From DASRDR01 sp044867785 (GTDB lineage Bacteria > Methylomirabilota > Methylomirabilia > Rokubacteriales > DASRDR01): 64,000 nt of DNA. The stretch is taken from NCBI GenBank assembly GCA_044867785.1, contig JBIOVM010000102.1:1-64000 (forward strand), written 5' to 3'. Below the pieces are notes generated by a model. It worked only from the letters and a program-made list of their open reading frames with translations, did not search any database and was not told the DNA's origin. The position numbers were made by a program, and so were the translations under genes. Of this stretch, positions 41,505 to 49,689 are shown in pieces. Position 1 is the stretch's first letter. The number at the start of each line of letters is the position of its first letter.

Positions 41505-41702
41505 ATGCGGCTCCCCGTAGCGGACGTGGAGGCGATGATGGCCGAACGACCCAGCGGCACGACCCTCGCGGAGGCTCTGGGCGTGTTCGAGGTCTTCGCG
41601 AGCGGATCCCTGACGGACGAGGTCTACGTGCTGGACGACGTGGCCGGCAAGCGGATCGCGATCGCGCCGCGCGAGCTCAAGGAGCGCTACCAGCAGCCCT
41701 AG
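41505..41702 (+). CDS. Small hypothetical protein
   Basis: 65 aa, acidic, Cys-free. ATG 41505 behind GAGGAGATCGAG, 15 bp after the membrane protein gene, so probably the last gene of that operon. TTLAEALGVFEVFASGSLTDEVYVLDD and RIAIAPRELKERY suggest a small folded unit. Family not recognised. Confidence 0.55.
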   Translation: MRLPVADVEAMMAERPSGTTLAEALGVFEVFASGSLTDEVYVLDDVAGKRIAIAPRELKERYQQP

Positions 41703-41755
41703 CGCGAGGCAGACCGCGCGCGAAGGGGCGGCGGCGGCACCGGGCTGCCGCCGGG

Positions 41756-41947
41756 TCAGCTGCCCGGACGCTTGCCCTTCGTGGCTTCGCTGAGCTGCCG
41801 GTAGAGGAAATCGGCTTCGAGCGGCGTCAGGTCGAACTCCCGGGACGCCTCGTCGATCAGGGCTCCGCGCTTGGCGTCGGGGTCGTCCGCCAGGCGCTCG
41901 AGGATCCAGTCGAGGGCACGCTTGACGTTCGGCTCTCCCAGGCTCAT
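41756..41947 (-). CDS. Small hypothetical protein
   Basis: 63 aa, mostly helical. MSLGEPNVKRALDWILERLADDP and FDLTPLEADFLYRQLSEATKGKRPG. Starts 4 bp after the HAD gene ends, in the same direction, with a weak purine-rich site. Charged, no Cys, no membrane segment. The function is unknown. Confidence 0.5.
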   Translation of the reverse strand: MSLGEPNVKRALDWILERLADDPDAKRGALIDEASREFDLTPLEADFLYRQLSEATKGKRPGS

Positions 41948-41951
41948 GAGA

Positions 41952-42641
41952 CTATCCTCGCTCCGCGCTACGATGGGGTCGATGTTCGTGCCCGTTCCGG
42001 TCGAGAAGCTTCGGGAGCGCCTCGAGGCTCGGGAGGATGAGATCCGCCGGCGAGAAATCCTGGCCCTTCGTGGTCGGTCCCGGCACCGCGGCGACCGTCA
42101 TCCCGGCCGCCTTGCCGGCCAGGACCCCGTTGCGGGAGTCCTCGACGACGAGACACCGCTCGGGCGCGGTCGCCAGGCGGCGAGCCGCCATGAGGAACCC
42201 GTCGGGCGCCGGCTTGCCCCGCGCGACCTCGTCGCCGGAGACGATCGTCTCGAAGGCGCCGTGGAGCTCAACCGCCTGGAGCACGGCGTCGATGACGGGC
42301 CGGGCGGACGCCGACACGAGGCCCAGCCGGAGACCGGTGTCCCGGAGGCGAAGGGGAACTTCTGGCACGCCGGGCAGCGGACGGCCCTCCGCCCGGACGA
42401 GGGCGATCAGGTGCTCGCGCTTGCGGCCCACGAGCTCCGCGATCGGGGCGTCGAGATCGAACAGGATTCGGAGCACCCGGAACACTTCGGGATCAGTGGC
42501 GCCGACGAACGCGAGGTTGTCACGCTCGGTGAAGGAGCGCCCGCGATCGCCGAGCACGAGCTGCGTGGCCCGCAAGTGAAGCGGCTCGGAGTCCATCAGG
42601 ACGCCGTCCATGTCGAACAGGATCGCGCCAATCGTGCTCAT
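41952..42641 (-). CDS. HAD-family hydrolase (beta-phosphoglucomutase/phosphatase-like)
   Basis: 229 aa from ATG 42641. HAD motif I FDMDGVLMDSEP, motif II LVSAS, motif III lysine in RGKPAPDGF, motif IV VVEDSRNGVLAGKAAGM. A cap domain of four helices lies between motifs I and II. Resembles 2-deoxyglucose-6-phosphatase and beta-phosphoglucomutase proteins; the substrate is probably a sugar phosphate. Followed closely by the 63-aa gene. Confidence 0.86.
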   Translation of the reverse strand: MSTIGAILFDMDGVLMDSEPLHLRATQLVLGDRGRSFTERDNLAFVGATDPEVFRVLRILFDLDAPIAELVGRKREHLIALVRAEGRPLPGVPEVPLRLRDTGLRLGLVSASARPVIDAVLQAVELHGAFETIVSGDEVARGKPAPDGFLMAARRLATAPERCLVVEDSRNGVLAGKAAGMTVAAVPGPTTKGQDFSPADLILPSLEALPKLLDRNGHEHRPHRSAERG

Positions 42642-42960
42642 TGGGCCCGAGCCTCGGGTCGTTCGTCGGGGAACCGCGCAGGCTCGGCGGCGACCCGTCT
42701 CGAGACGAGCTCGAGCAGGAGCGCGCACCGGCCCTCTGAAGTGCGCCTACTTTACTCTAGCGCCGGAGGTCGCCCAAGTTTTTCGTCCGTGTGACGATGC
42801 GCACGCGCAGCGAATCGGCCGAGACGTACGGGCGAGCCCAATTCGTGGTCGAGAGGGAAGCTACGACAATGACATTCAAACATCTACCAAGCTGGGCGCG
42901 GCCGATCGCGGCGCCGCGCGCGACGAGCGCTCGCTTATCACGACGTGGACGGGGATGGCG
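42642..42960. other. Divergent intergenic region, HAD / trans-sulfuration enzyme
   Basis: 319 bp. Contains a relatively AT-rich patch at about 42745-42785 (TACTTTACTCTAG, AAGTTTTTC) and another near 42870-42890 (ACATTCAAACATCTACC). These may hold promoters, though no clean -35/-10 pair is seen. I looked for a SAM or other riboswitch before the PLP gene and found no recognisable core. Confidence 0.35.
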
Positions 42961-44178
42961 ATGAGTCGCCGGCCGCGCTTCGCGACCCGCGCAGCACGAG
43001 GAGCACCGCTGCCGGCTTCGGCCTCGACGCCCCTGGTCCCACCACTGCACCTCGCGAACGTCTACGTGTTCGACGATCTCGATCAGGTCGACGCCGTCTG
43101 GGAGGGACGCACGGGAGGATACGTCTACGGACGATTCGGCACCCCGAATCACACGATGCTCGAGGACACGCTCGCGGCGCTCGAGGGGGGCGAGGGCGGG
43201 CTGGTCGCCGCCTCGGGGATGGGGGCCCTGAGCGCGTTCCTCCTCGGGGGTCTCCGGCCCGGCGATCACCTGGTGGCGGGGCAGGACCTCTACGGCGCGA
43301 CGACCGCACTGCTGCGCGAGCAGGCGGCGCGATGGGGCATCGACGTGACGCTCGTCGACGCGACGGAGGCGGCGGCCGTCGAGGCGGCCATCAAAGAAAC
43401 GACGCGGGCGATCTTCGTGGAGGCCATCTCCAACCCGCTGCTGCGACTGGCCGACCTGCCCGCCCTCGGAACCCTCGCGCGGCGACGCGGGCTCGCCCTT
43501 CTGGTGGACAGCACCTTCGCGTCACCGGCGCTCCTCCGGCCGCTCGAGCACGGCGCCACCGCCGTGCATCACAGCGCCACCAAGTACCTGTCCGGCCACG
43601 GCGACGTCACCGCCGGTGTCCTCGTGGGATCCCGGTCTCTGATCGACGCCGCGCGGGCCCAGGCGATCCGGGTCGGCCTGAACCTCGGTCCGTTCGACGC
43701 CTGGCTCACTCAACGGGGCGTGCGGACGCTGGCGCTCCGGATGGAGCGGCACTCCGCCAACGCGCTCGAGCTGGCTCGATTCCTCGCCGGCCGGAGCGGC
43801 GTCGCGCGGGTTCATTATCCCGGGCTGCCGGAGCATCCCCAGCACGGCCTGGCACGGAGGCTTCTCCCGGACGGCTTCGGTGGCATGCTGTCTCTGGAGC
43901 TCGCGGACGGCGCCGCGGCGGTTCGCCGGTTCTTTCGAGCGCTCGCCGGAGACGGCGGCGCACTCGCGCCCGAGGCCCAGATCGCCTTCGCCCCGAGCTT
44001 CGGCGACGTCACGACTACGTGGACGTATCCGGCGCGCACGTCACACCGGCCGCTGTCCGAGGACGAGCGGGCGAAGCTGGGCATCGGACCGGGTCTGGTG
44101 CGGATGTCCGTGGGGATCGAGGACGTGAACGACCTCAAAGAGGCGCTCGACGGCGCCCTCCGGGCGACGCTCGCGTGA
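42961..44178 (+). CDS. Trans-sulfuration PLP enzyme (cystathionine gamma-synthase/lyase or methionine gamma-lyase family)
   Basis: 405 aa from ATG 42961 (GACGGGG 6 nt upstream; an ATG at 42955 is too close to that site). Cys/Met-metabolism family: YVYGRFGTPNHTMLEDTLAALEGG, AASGMGALSAF, DLYGATTALL, VEAISNPLLRLADLP, Schiff-base Lys in HHSATKYLSGHGD (K208) and the C-terminal SVGIEDVNDLKEAL. Members act in cystathionine synthesis or cleavage, O-acylhomoserine sulfhydrylation, or methanethiol release; motifs do not separate these. Confidence 0.88.
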   Translation: MSRRPRFATRAARGAPLPASASTPLVPPLHLANVYVFDDLDQVDAVWEGRTGGYVYGRFGTPNHTMLEDTLAALEGGEGGLVAASGMGALSAFLLGGLRPGDHLVAGQDLYGATTALLREQAARWGIDVTLVDATEAAAVEAAIKETTRAIFVEAISNPLLRLADLPALGTLARRRGLALLVDSTFASPALLRPLEHGATAVHHSATKYLSGHGDVTAGVLVGSRSLIDAARAQAIRVGLNLGPFDAWLTQRGVRTLALRMERHSANALELARFLAGRSGVARVHYPGLPEHPQHGLARRLLPDGFGGMLSLELADGAAAVRRFFRALAGDGGALAPEAQIAFAPSFGDVTTTWTYPARTSHRPLSEDERAKLGIGPGLVRMSVGIEDVNDLKEALDGALRATLA

Positions 44179-44260
44179 GCCCGTTCGCCGCGCGCGCGCG
44201 TCGCCGATCGAACGACCGAGGACCGACGCCCGCGCAGGGCGGATGACGAGGGGAGATCGC

Positions 44261-44662
44261 ATGGACGACACGCTCAAGAAGTACGGGGACCTGCTGAGCC
44301 ACGACCGGAAGGCGCTCGCGAACCTCGGAACCGTGATGCCGGACGGCTCGCCCCAGGTGACGCCGGTCTGGTTCGACTACGACGGCAAGGTCATCCGGGT
44401 GAACTCCGCCAAGGGACGCGTGAAGGATCGGAACATGCGGCGGAATCCTCGCGTGGCTCTCTCGATCGTGGACCCGGAGAACCCCTACCGGTACCTCGAG
44501 CTGCGGGGGCGGGTGGTGGAGATCACCGAGGCCGGAGCGGACGACCACATCGACCGGCTGGCCAAGAAGTACCTGGGCAAGGATCGCTATCCGTTTCGGC
44601 GCGAGGGAGAGGTGCGGGTGACCTACAAGATCGTGCCGGAGCGTGCCAGCTCCATGGGGTGA
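44261..44662 (+). CDS. PPOX-class F420/FMN-dependent oxidoreductase
   Basis: 133 aa from ATG 44261 with GAGGGGAG upstream. Split-barrel flavoprotein: ALANLGTVMPDGSPQVTPVWFDYDG, AKGRVKDRNMRRNPRVALSIVDP and YLELRGRVVEIT. It resembles the deazaflavin-dependent (Rv1155-like) subgroup, but F420 use cannot be proven from sequence. Its TGA is the first base group of the repeat element at 44659. Confidence 0.83.
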   Translation: MDDTLKKYGDLLSHDRKALANLGTVMPDGSPQVTPVWFDYDGKVIRVNSAKGRVKDRNMRRNPRVALSIVDPENPYRYLELRGRVVEITEAGADDHIDRLAKKYLGKDRYPFRREGEVRVTYKIVPERASSMG

Positions 44663-44720
44663 GCCCACAGGCCGAAGGCCGTCCGATCAACTCCCGCGAA
44701 GCCAGGGTAGCGCCAGTGAG
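44659..44720 (+). repeat. Junction repeat element, copy 2
   Basis: 62 nt starting GTGAG on the stop of the PPOX gene and ending GTGAG; aligned with 18153-18213. It includes GGCC-GAA-GGCC. Here the right-hand GTG opens no long gene, so the element appears without a following coupled start. Confidence 0.6.
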
Positions 44721-44782
44721 CCCGGGGGCCGGAGCGCGTGGCCACCCTGAGGCGTGGCGTACCCCCTAAGCGGAGATTGCGG

Positions 44783-44812
44783 TTGACAGTCCGGGCCCTC
44801 TTCCCGTACCGT
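44783..44812 (+). promoter_or_regulatory. Sigma-70-like promoter TTGACA-N18-TACCGT
   Basis: Consensus -35 TTGACA (44783-44788) and a -10 TACCGT (44807-44812). Predicted start about 44819, a ~70-nt leader and then GCAGGAGG before the ATG at 44890. It serves the oxidoreductase operon. Confidence 0.6.
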
Positions 44813-44889
44813 CGGCTTAGACCTGGTCGGACCAGCATACCGCCGCTCTCATCCCCCTCGGCATGTTCGGGGGTCGCAGGAGGCCGTGA

Positions 44890-46167
44890 ATGGCGCATCT
44901 GACTGTCGAGGTGGTCTACCGGGGAATCTTCCAGAAAAACCTGGCCGCCCGGATCACGCGCGGCATCGTGCTGTCCTCGCGCAAAGCGGGGCGGTGGGGC
45001 ATCTCCTTCGGCCGCTACGGCGACAGCCCTCAGCGAAACGGCGTGCCGGCCAAGGACTTCGCCATCGTGGCGGATACCAAGGAGGAGCTCGAGCAGCACA
45101 TGGCTCGCTACGAGCCGAAGGAGCTCCACGTCACGATCTGCATCGACGACACCCTCTTCAAGGGCGTCGAGTCCTGGGCCTGGTACGGCCTCCAGCCGAT
45201 CAACCGCCTGCTCCTCCCGGACGGGCACTTGCTGGTGACCTCGACCCGGTCCCAAAGCGAGCTCCTCCGCGACGCCCACAAGAAGGACTCGCCCTACAAC
45301 CTCTGGATCCTGCGGGGCAAGGCCTCCTTCTCCGGGCTCTGGGTCTTCAAGGAGGACCATACCGAGGCGCGCCTTCTGGGGGCCCTGGCCAAGATCGCCC
45401 CGCACTTCATGGACATCGACGCCGTGAGCGCGGCCATCCGCGAGGCGGAGTGGGGCTCGGAGCTGAAGGTGACCTCGGCGCGGAAGGCCTACGAGCGCAT
45501 CGAGGGCCGCCGCATCGCGATCAGCGAGGGCAACGACGAGGTCCCGTTCTCCTTCGAGATGCCGAAGTGGTGGGAGATGCGGGAGGGGCTCACGATCCCG
45601 GCCATCCCGGTGGGCAAGCCCGTCGAGGGCGGCAAGGGGTACCGGCCCGAGCGGAACCCGTACTTCAAGAAGTTCAGCACGCGCACCATGCGGCCGGTGG
45701 TGAACTTCGACACGTGCGTGAAGTGCACGCTCTGCTGGATCCAGTGTCCCGACAGCTGCTTCGACGTCACGCCGGACGGCCTGTACGACGCCAACATGGA
45801 GTCCTGCTGCGGGTGCGGGGTGTGCGAAGCCGTGTGCCCCGTGAAGGACTGTATCACCATGGTCAACGAGTCGGCGTTCGACGACAACAAGAGCCAGTGG
45901 GAGATGTGGCGGCAGGACAAGGACGCGTACCAGGTCTGGGCGAAGCAGAAGATCCAGGACAAGGTCGGGACGGTCCGCTCGCACGGCTTCCGCTACCGCG
46001 GGCAGTACGAGGAAGAGCTCGCCGAGGGCGAGCTCGAGGTGGGCGGCATGCCCGTGACCGAGGGCATTCCCGGGGAGAACGCCGAGGCGAAGGGTGTCCG
46101 GCCGAAGCGGCACATCCACGAGGCCACCTCGATCGTGACTGGCGTGCCCGAGGCTCCGGGCGCCTAA
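44890..46167 (+). CDS. 2-oxoacid:ferredoxin oxidoreductase gamma-delta fusion subunit (oxalate oxidoreductase-like)
   Basis: 425 aa. Residues 1-200 form the gamma domain of the POR superfamily. Two [4Fe-4S] clusters follow: CVKCTLCWIQCPD (C276, C279, C282, C286) and CCGCGVCEAVCPV (C306, C309, C312, C316), the delta ferredoxin. The last ~100 residues are an Glu/Gly-rich extension. A gamma-delta fusion beside separate alpha and beta genes is the organisation of the Moorella oxalate oxidoreductase; pyruvate enzymes are more often four genes or one large chain. It passes electrons from the beta-subunit cluster to ferredoxin in the cytoplasm. Confidence 0.85.
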   Translation: MAHLTVEVVYRGIFQKNLAARITRGIVLSSRKAGRWGISFGRYGDSPQRNGVPAKDFAIVADTKEELEQHMARYEPKELHVTICIDDTLFKGVESWAWYGLQPINRLLLPDGHLLVTSTRSQSELLRDAHKKDSPYNLWILRGKASFSGLWVFKEDHTEARLLGALAKIAPHFMDIDAVSAAIREAEWGSELKVTSARKAYERIEGRRIAISEGNDEVPFSFEMPKWWEMREGLTIPAIPVGKPVEGGKGYRPERNPYFKKFSTRTMRPVVNFDTCVKCTLCWIQCPDSCFDVTPDGLYDANMESCCGCGVCEAVCPVKDCITMVNESAFDDNKSQWEMWRQDKDAYQVWAKQKIQDKVGTVRSHGFRYRGQYEEELAEGELEVGGMPVTEGIPGENAEAKGVRPKRHIHEATSIVTGVPEAPGA

Positions 46168-46212
46168 CCCGACCGGCGCCGGCGGGCGCCGACGGACGCA
46201 GGAGGGGTTTCC

Positions 46213-47445
46213 ATGGCAGTCGCGACCAAGCCGGGTGGGGCGGCGATCGTCGAAGAGCAGGAGATGCTCATCTCTGGCAGCGAGGCGGTCGCCGAGGCCC
46301 TCACGCTGGCGGACATCGACGTCGTCACCGCGTACCCGATCCGACCGTACGACACGGTGATGCAGGCGATCGCGAAGAAGATCGCCAACGGCAAGCTCGT
46401 CGCCGAGTACATCGTGGCCGAGGGCGAGCACAGCCAGTTCGAGATCGTCAAGCACGCGTCCACCGTCGGCGCCCGCGTCTTCTGCGGCTCCTCCGGCGTG
46501 GGCTGGATGTACGCGATGGAGGCCATCACCGTCACGCCCGCCCTCCGCGTCCCGATGGTGGCCTTGGTCGGCAACCGGGCGCTCGACGACCCGGGGGCCT
46601 TCGGGGTCGAGCACAACGACGCGCTCTCGGTCCGGGACCTCGGGTGGATGCTGTGCTGGATCGACACGTCCCAGGAGGCTCTCGACACGACCCTGATCGC
46701 CTACCGCGTGGCCGAGGACCGTCGCGTGTTCCTCCCGGTTGCGATCTCCGCCGACGGCGCCTTCCTGACCCACTCGCAGGCCCTGACGCGCGTCCCGACG
46801 GCGGAGGCGGTCCACCGCTTCCTGCCGCCGTACAACCGGGGCGACCTCCTGCTCCATCCCGACAACCCGATCACAGTGGCGCCCCAGGTGAACGAGGACT
46901 GGGTCATCGAGATCCGGCGCCAGAACGACGAGGCCATCCGACGCGCGTACGGCGTGATCGAGGAGGCCTACGCCGACTTCCGCCGGGTCTTCGGGCGCGG
47001 GCCGGAAAATCCCTGGTTCGAGGAGTACATGACCGAGGACGCCGACGTCATCCTGATGGGGATGGGGACGCTGTCGCTCCCGGTGAAGGTGGCGATCCGG
47101 AACCTCCGCCAGCAGGGAAAGAAGGTCGGCCTGATCCGGCTCCGATGGTTCCGCCCGTTCCCCTACGAGCAGCTGGCGCGGGCGCTCCGGAACGCTAAGG
47201 CCATCGGCGTCATCGACCGGGACTACTCGTTCGGATCGCCGTTCGGTTCCGGGGTCGTCGCCACCGAGGTGCGGGCGACGCTCTACAATGCCCAGCACCG
47301 GCCCCCGCTGATCGGGTTCATCTGCGGGCTGGGAGGGCGCGAGGTCACGCTCGAGGACGTAAACAAGACGGTTGACATCTGCTTCGCCGCGGCGAATGCC
47401 GGGCGAGCCGAGCGGGCGACCTACTGGCTCGGCGTGCGCGAGTGA
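46213..47445 (+). CDS. 2-oxoacid:ferredoxin oxidoreductase alpha subunit, YPIRP type (oxalate oxidoreductase-like)
   Basis: 410 aa; AGGAGGGG precedes the ATG. The substrate-binding motif YPITP of pyruvate enzymes is YPIRP here (R44), and a second Arg stands in VGNRALDDPGAF (R122). I recall Arg31 and Arg109 of the Moorella oxalate oxidoreductase alpha chain as the residues that fix oxalate; both match with the same offset of 13. EGEHSQFEIVKHA and the ending GLGGREVT are POR-alpha features. Predicted reaction: oxalate to 2 CO2 with two electrons to ferredoxin. Confidence 0.8.
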   Translation: MAVATKPGGAAIVEEQEMLISGSEAVAEALTLADIDVVTAYPIRPYDTVMQAIAKKIANGKLVAEYIVAEGEHSQFEIVKHASTVGARVFCGSSGVGWMYAMEAITVTPALRVPMVALVGNRALDDPGAFGVEHNDALSVRDLGWMLCWIDTSQEALDTTLIAYRVAEDRRVFLPVAISADGAFLTHSQALTRVPTAEAVHRFLPPYNRGDLLLHPDNPITVAPQVNEDWVIEIRRQNDEAIRRAYGVIEEAYADFRRVFGRGPENPWFEEYMTEDADVILMGMGTLSLPVKVAIRNLRQQGKKVGLIRLRWFRPFPYEQLARALRNAKAIGVIDRDYSFGSPFGSGVVATEVRATLYNAQHRPPLIGFICGLGGREVTLEDVNKTVDICFAAANAGRAERATYWLGVRE

Positions 47446-47459
47446 AGGAGAAGGAGACC

Positions 47460-48485
47460 ATGGCGGACGCGACGACGTTCACGAACGACACGCAGGTGCT
47501 CCTGCCCTTCAAGGGCGTCAAGAAGGTCACCATCGAGGAGTACTTCACGTCGGGCCACCGCACCTGCCAGGGGTGCGAGTCGGCGCTGGTGATGAAGCTC
47601 ATGGTGAAGGCCTCCGGGCCGCGGACCATCGTGCTCGGGTCCACCGGTTGCATGTACGTGGCCAACACCACGTACTACACGACCCCCTGGGTGGTGCCGT
47701 GGATGCACACGCAGCTCGGCTCGTCGGGATCGGCGGCGCTCGGGACCGCGGCCGGGCTCAAGTCGCTCATGAAGAAGGGAAAGATGAAGGCCGAGCCGAT
47801 CAACGTCATCGCGTTCTGCGGTGACGGCGGCGGCGCGGACATGGGGCTGGCGGCGATCTCGGCCACCCTGACCCACAAGGAGTACAACTCGCTCATCCTG
47901 CTCTACGACAACGAGTCGTACGCCAACACGGACATCCAGCTCTCCGGGCTGACCCCGTACGGCGCGCACACGACGTTCAGCCCGCCGGGCGCGGTCAAGC
48001 GGATCATCCACACCCGCTGGAAGAAAAACGTCGCGGGCATGCTGGCCGCCGGACACCCCGAGTGCCGCTACGTGGCCACGGTGTGCGCATCCTACGCGGT
48101 GGAGATGATGAACAAGGTCCGGCGGGCCTTGACCATCGGCGGGCCGACCTTCATCCACTCCCTGGACCCGTGTCCGAAGGGCTGGGACTACGACCCGATG
48201 CTCTCCCACGAGCTGGGCGAGCTGGCGGTGGAGACGGGCATCTTCCCGCTGTATGAGGTCGAGGACGGCGTCGTGAAGTACTACGGGAAGACCAAGGCCA
48301 TCGTGGAAGGCCGGAAGCGGAAGCCCGTCCGGGAGTACCTCCTCAAGCAGGGCCGCTTCGCGCACTTCACTGAGGCTGACCTCGCCTACTTCCAAGCGAA
48401 GGTCGACGAGATGTGGGAGAACTGGGAGATTCCGGGCGTGGTGTCGTTCCGCAAGGCGCCCGCTGAAATTCCGATGCCGACGTGA
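47460..48485 (+). CDS. 2-oxoacid:ferredoxin oxidoreductase beta subunit (TPP and 4Fe-4S)
   Basis: 341 aa from ATG 47460 behind AGAAGGAG, 14 bp after alpha. Cluster cysteines in HRTCQGCES (C36, C39) and GSTGC (C64), with a fourth further on (candidates VCASY or DPCPKGW). The thiamine motif is CGDGGGADMGLAAI...YDNESYANTD (from residue 120). PCPKGWDYDP is the usual POR-beta C-terminal mark. It holds TPP and the proximal cluster. The operon is closed by the terminator at 48535-48567. Confidence 0.88.
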   Translation: MADATTFTNDTQVLLPFKGVKKVTIEEYFTSGHRTCQGCESALVMKLMVKASGPRTIVLGSTGCMYVANTTYYTTPWVVPWMHTQLGSSGSAALGTAAGLKSLMKKGKMKAEPINVIAFCGDGGGADMGLAAISATLTHKEYNSLILLYDNESYANTDIQLSGLTPYGAHTTFSPPGAVKRIIHTRWKKNVAGMLAAGHPECRYVATVCASYAVEMMNKVRRALTIGGPTFIHSLDPCPKGWDYDPMLSHELGELAVETGIFPLYEVEDGVVKYYGKTKAIVEGRKRKPVREYLLKQGRFAHFTEADLAYFQAKVDEMWENWEIPGVVSFRKAPAEIPMPT

Positions 48486-48534
48486 CGTCGAGGCACAACG
48501 GACCAGATGACGCCAGAGCGTCGTCGTGGATCGG

Positions 48535-48567
48535 AAAGGGCCGCCAGGTTTGCTGGCGGCCTTTTTT
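48535..48567 (+). terminator. Intrinsic terminator after the oxidoreductase operon
   Basis: A perfect 9-bp stem GGCCGCCAG (48539-48547) / CTGGCGGCC (48553-48561), a 5-nt loop, preceded by AAA and followed by TTTTTT (48562-48567). The clearest terminator in the window. It separates the oxidoreductase from tctC. Confidence 0.9.
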
Positions 48568-48602
48568 CGTCGCGAACCCCCTCCCATGAAGGAGGCACGC
48601 AC

Positions 48603-49589
48603 ATGACCTGCCGAGTCCTGAAGGGGACCGTGAGCATTCTGAGCCTGGCCGTTCTGGCGGCGCTCGTTGCGCCGGCGCTCGCGTGGGAGCCGACGAAGCC
48701 GGTGGAGTTCATCGTCCCCGCCGGAACCGGGGGAGGCGCGGACCAGATGGCGCGTCTGATCGCACCGCTCGTGGAAAAGTACAAGCTGTCCCCCCGGCCC
48801 GTGGTGGTGGTGAACAAGGCGGGCGGAGCGGGGGCCGAGGGATTCACGTACGTGAAGGCGAAGCCCGGCGACGCCCACACGATCATCATCACGCTGTCGA
48901 ACCTCTTCACGACCCCGCTCCACACGGGCGTGCCGTTCAACTGGAAGGACTTGACCCCGGTCGCCCGGCTGGCCCTGGACGAGTTCATCCTCTGGGTCAA
49001 CGCGGAGACGCCTTACAAGAGCGCCAAGGAGTACCTCGACGCCGTCAAGAAGGGCAAGGACGGCAAGCCGTTCGCGATGGGCGGGACCGGGACCGCGCAG
49101 GAAGACCAGATCATCACCATCCAGCTCGAGCAGGCGCTGGGGGTGAAGTTCACCTACGTGCCGTTCAAGGGCGGCGGCGAGGTGTGCGCGAACCTCGTGG
49201 GCAACCACGTCGATTCGACCGTCAACAACCCGATCGAGTGCGCCGGCCACTGGAAGGCGGGGCGCGTGCGGCCGCTCGCGGTCTTCGACACCAAGCGCCT
49301 GGCGGCGACCGGCTGGGGCGACATCCCGACGGTGAAGGAAGCGCTGGGGAGCGACATCAGCTACCTCATGCTGCGGGGGATCTTCGGCGCCCCCGGAATG
49401 CCGGCGGACGCCGTCGCCTTCTACCAGGGGATGCTGCAGAAGGTCTATGAGTCGCCGGAATTCAAGGAGTACCTGGAGAAGGGGGCCCTCAATCCCGCAT
49501 GGCAGACCGGCCCCGAGTTCGTGAAGTGGCTCGAGGGAGCCGAGGCGCTGCACAAAGACCTCATGAAGAAGGGCGGCCTGCTCAAGTAA
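48603..49589 (+). CDS. tctC: TTT-family periplasmic binding protein (TctC/Bug type)
   Basis: 328 aa from ATG 48603 with GAAGGAGG. Signal peptide about residues 1-26 (ending APALA). Bug-family marks: KPVEFIVPAGTGGGADQMARLIAP, VVVVNKAGGAGAEGFTYVK, GTGTAQEDQI, YVPFKGGGEVCANLVGNHVD, and LRGIFGAPGMPADAV. It captures a carboxylate for the TctAB permease. Following an oxalate oxidoreductase-like operon, oxalate is a candidate ligand, but the family's range is broad. Confidence 0.9.
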   Translation: MTCRVLKGTVSILSLAVLAALVAPALAWEPTKPVEFIVPAGTGGGADQMARLIAPLVEKYKLSPRPVVVVNKAGGAGAEGFTYVKAKPGDAHTIIITLSNLFTTPLHTGVPFNWKDLTPVARLALDEFILWVNAETPYKSAKEYLDAVKKGKDGKPFAMGGTGTAQEDQIITIQLEQALGVKFTYVPFKGGGEVCANLVGNHVDSTVNNPIECAGHWKAGRVRPLAVFDTKRLAATGWGDIPTVKEALGSDISYLMLRGIFGAPGMPADAVAFYQGMLQKVYESPEFKEYLEKGALNPAWQTGPEFVKWLEGAEALHKDLMKKGGLLK

Positions 49590-49689
49590 CCGCAGCCGAC
49601 GCGGCGCCTCCCCGAGAGCGGGGGAGGCGCCGCCGAACCGATGTCCCACCGCTCTCGCGCCACGGCCGGCTGCCGGGGGGAGAGACCGC

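Noticed and set aside
42642..42960. SAM-type riboswitch before the trans-sulfuration enzyme
   Set aside because: No conserved kink-turn, P3 or pseudoknot core could be matched by eye; a covariance-model search of these 319 bp would decide.
44623..47298. An 891-codon open frame on the minus strand, opposite the oxidoreductase operon
   Set aside because: Composed of Arg/His/Val/Asp-rich low-complexity sequence expected from the complement of high-GC coding DNA; the plus-strand genes carry unmistakable motifs.
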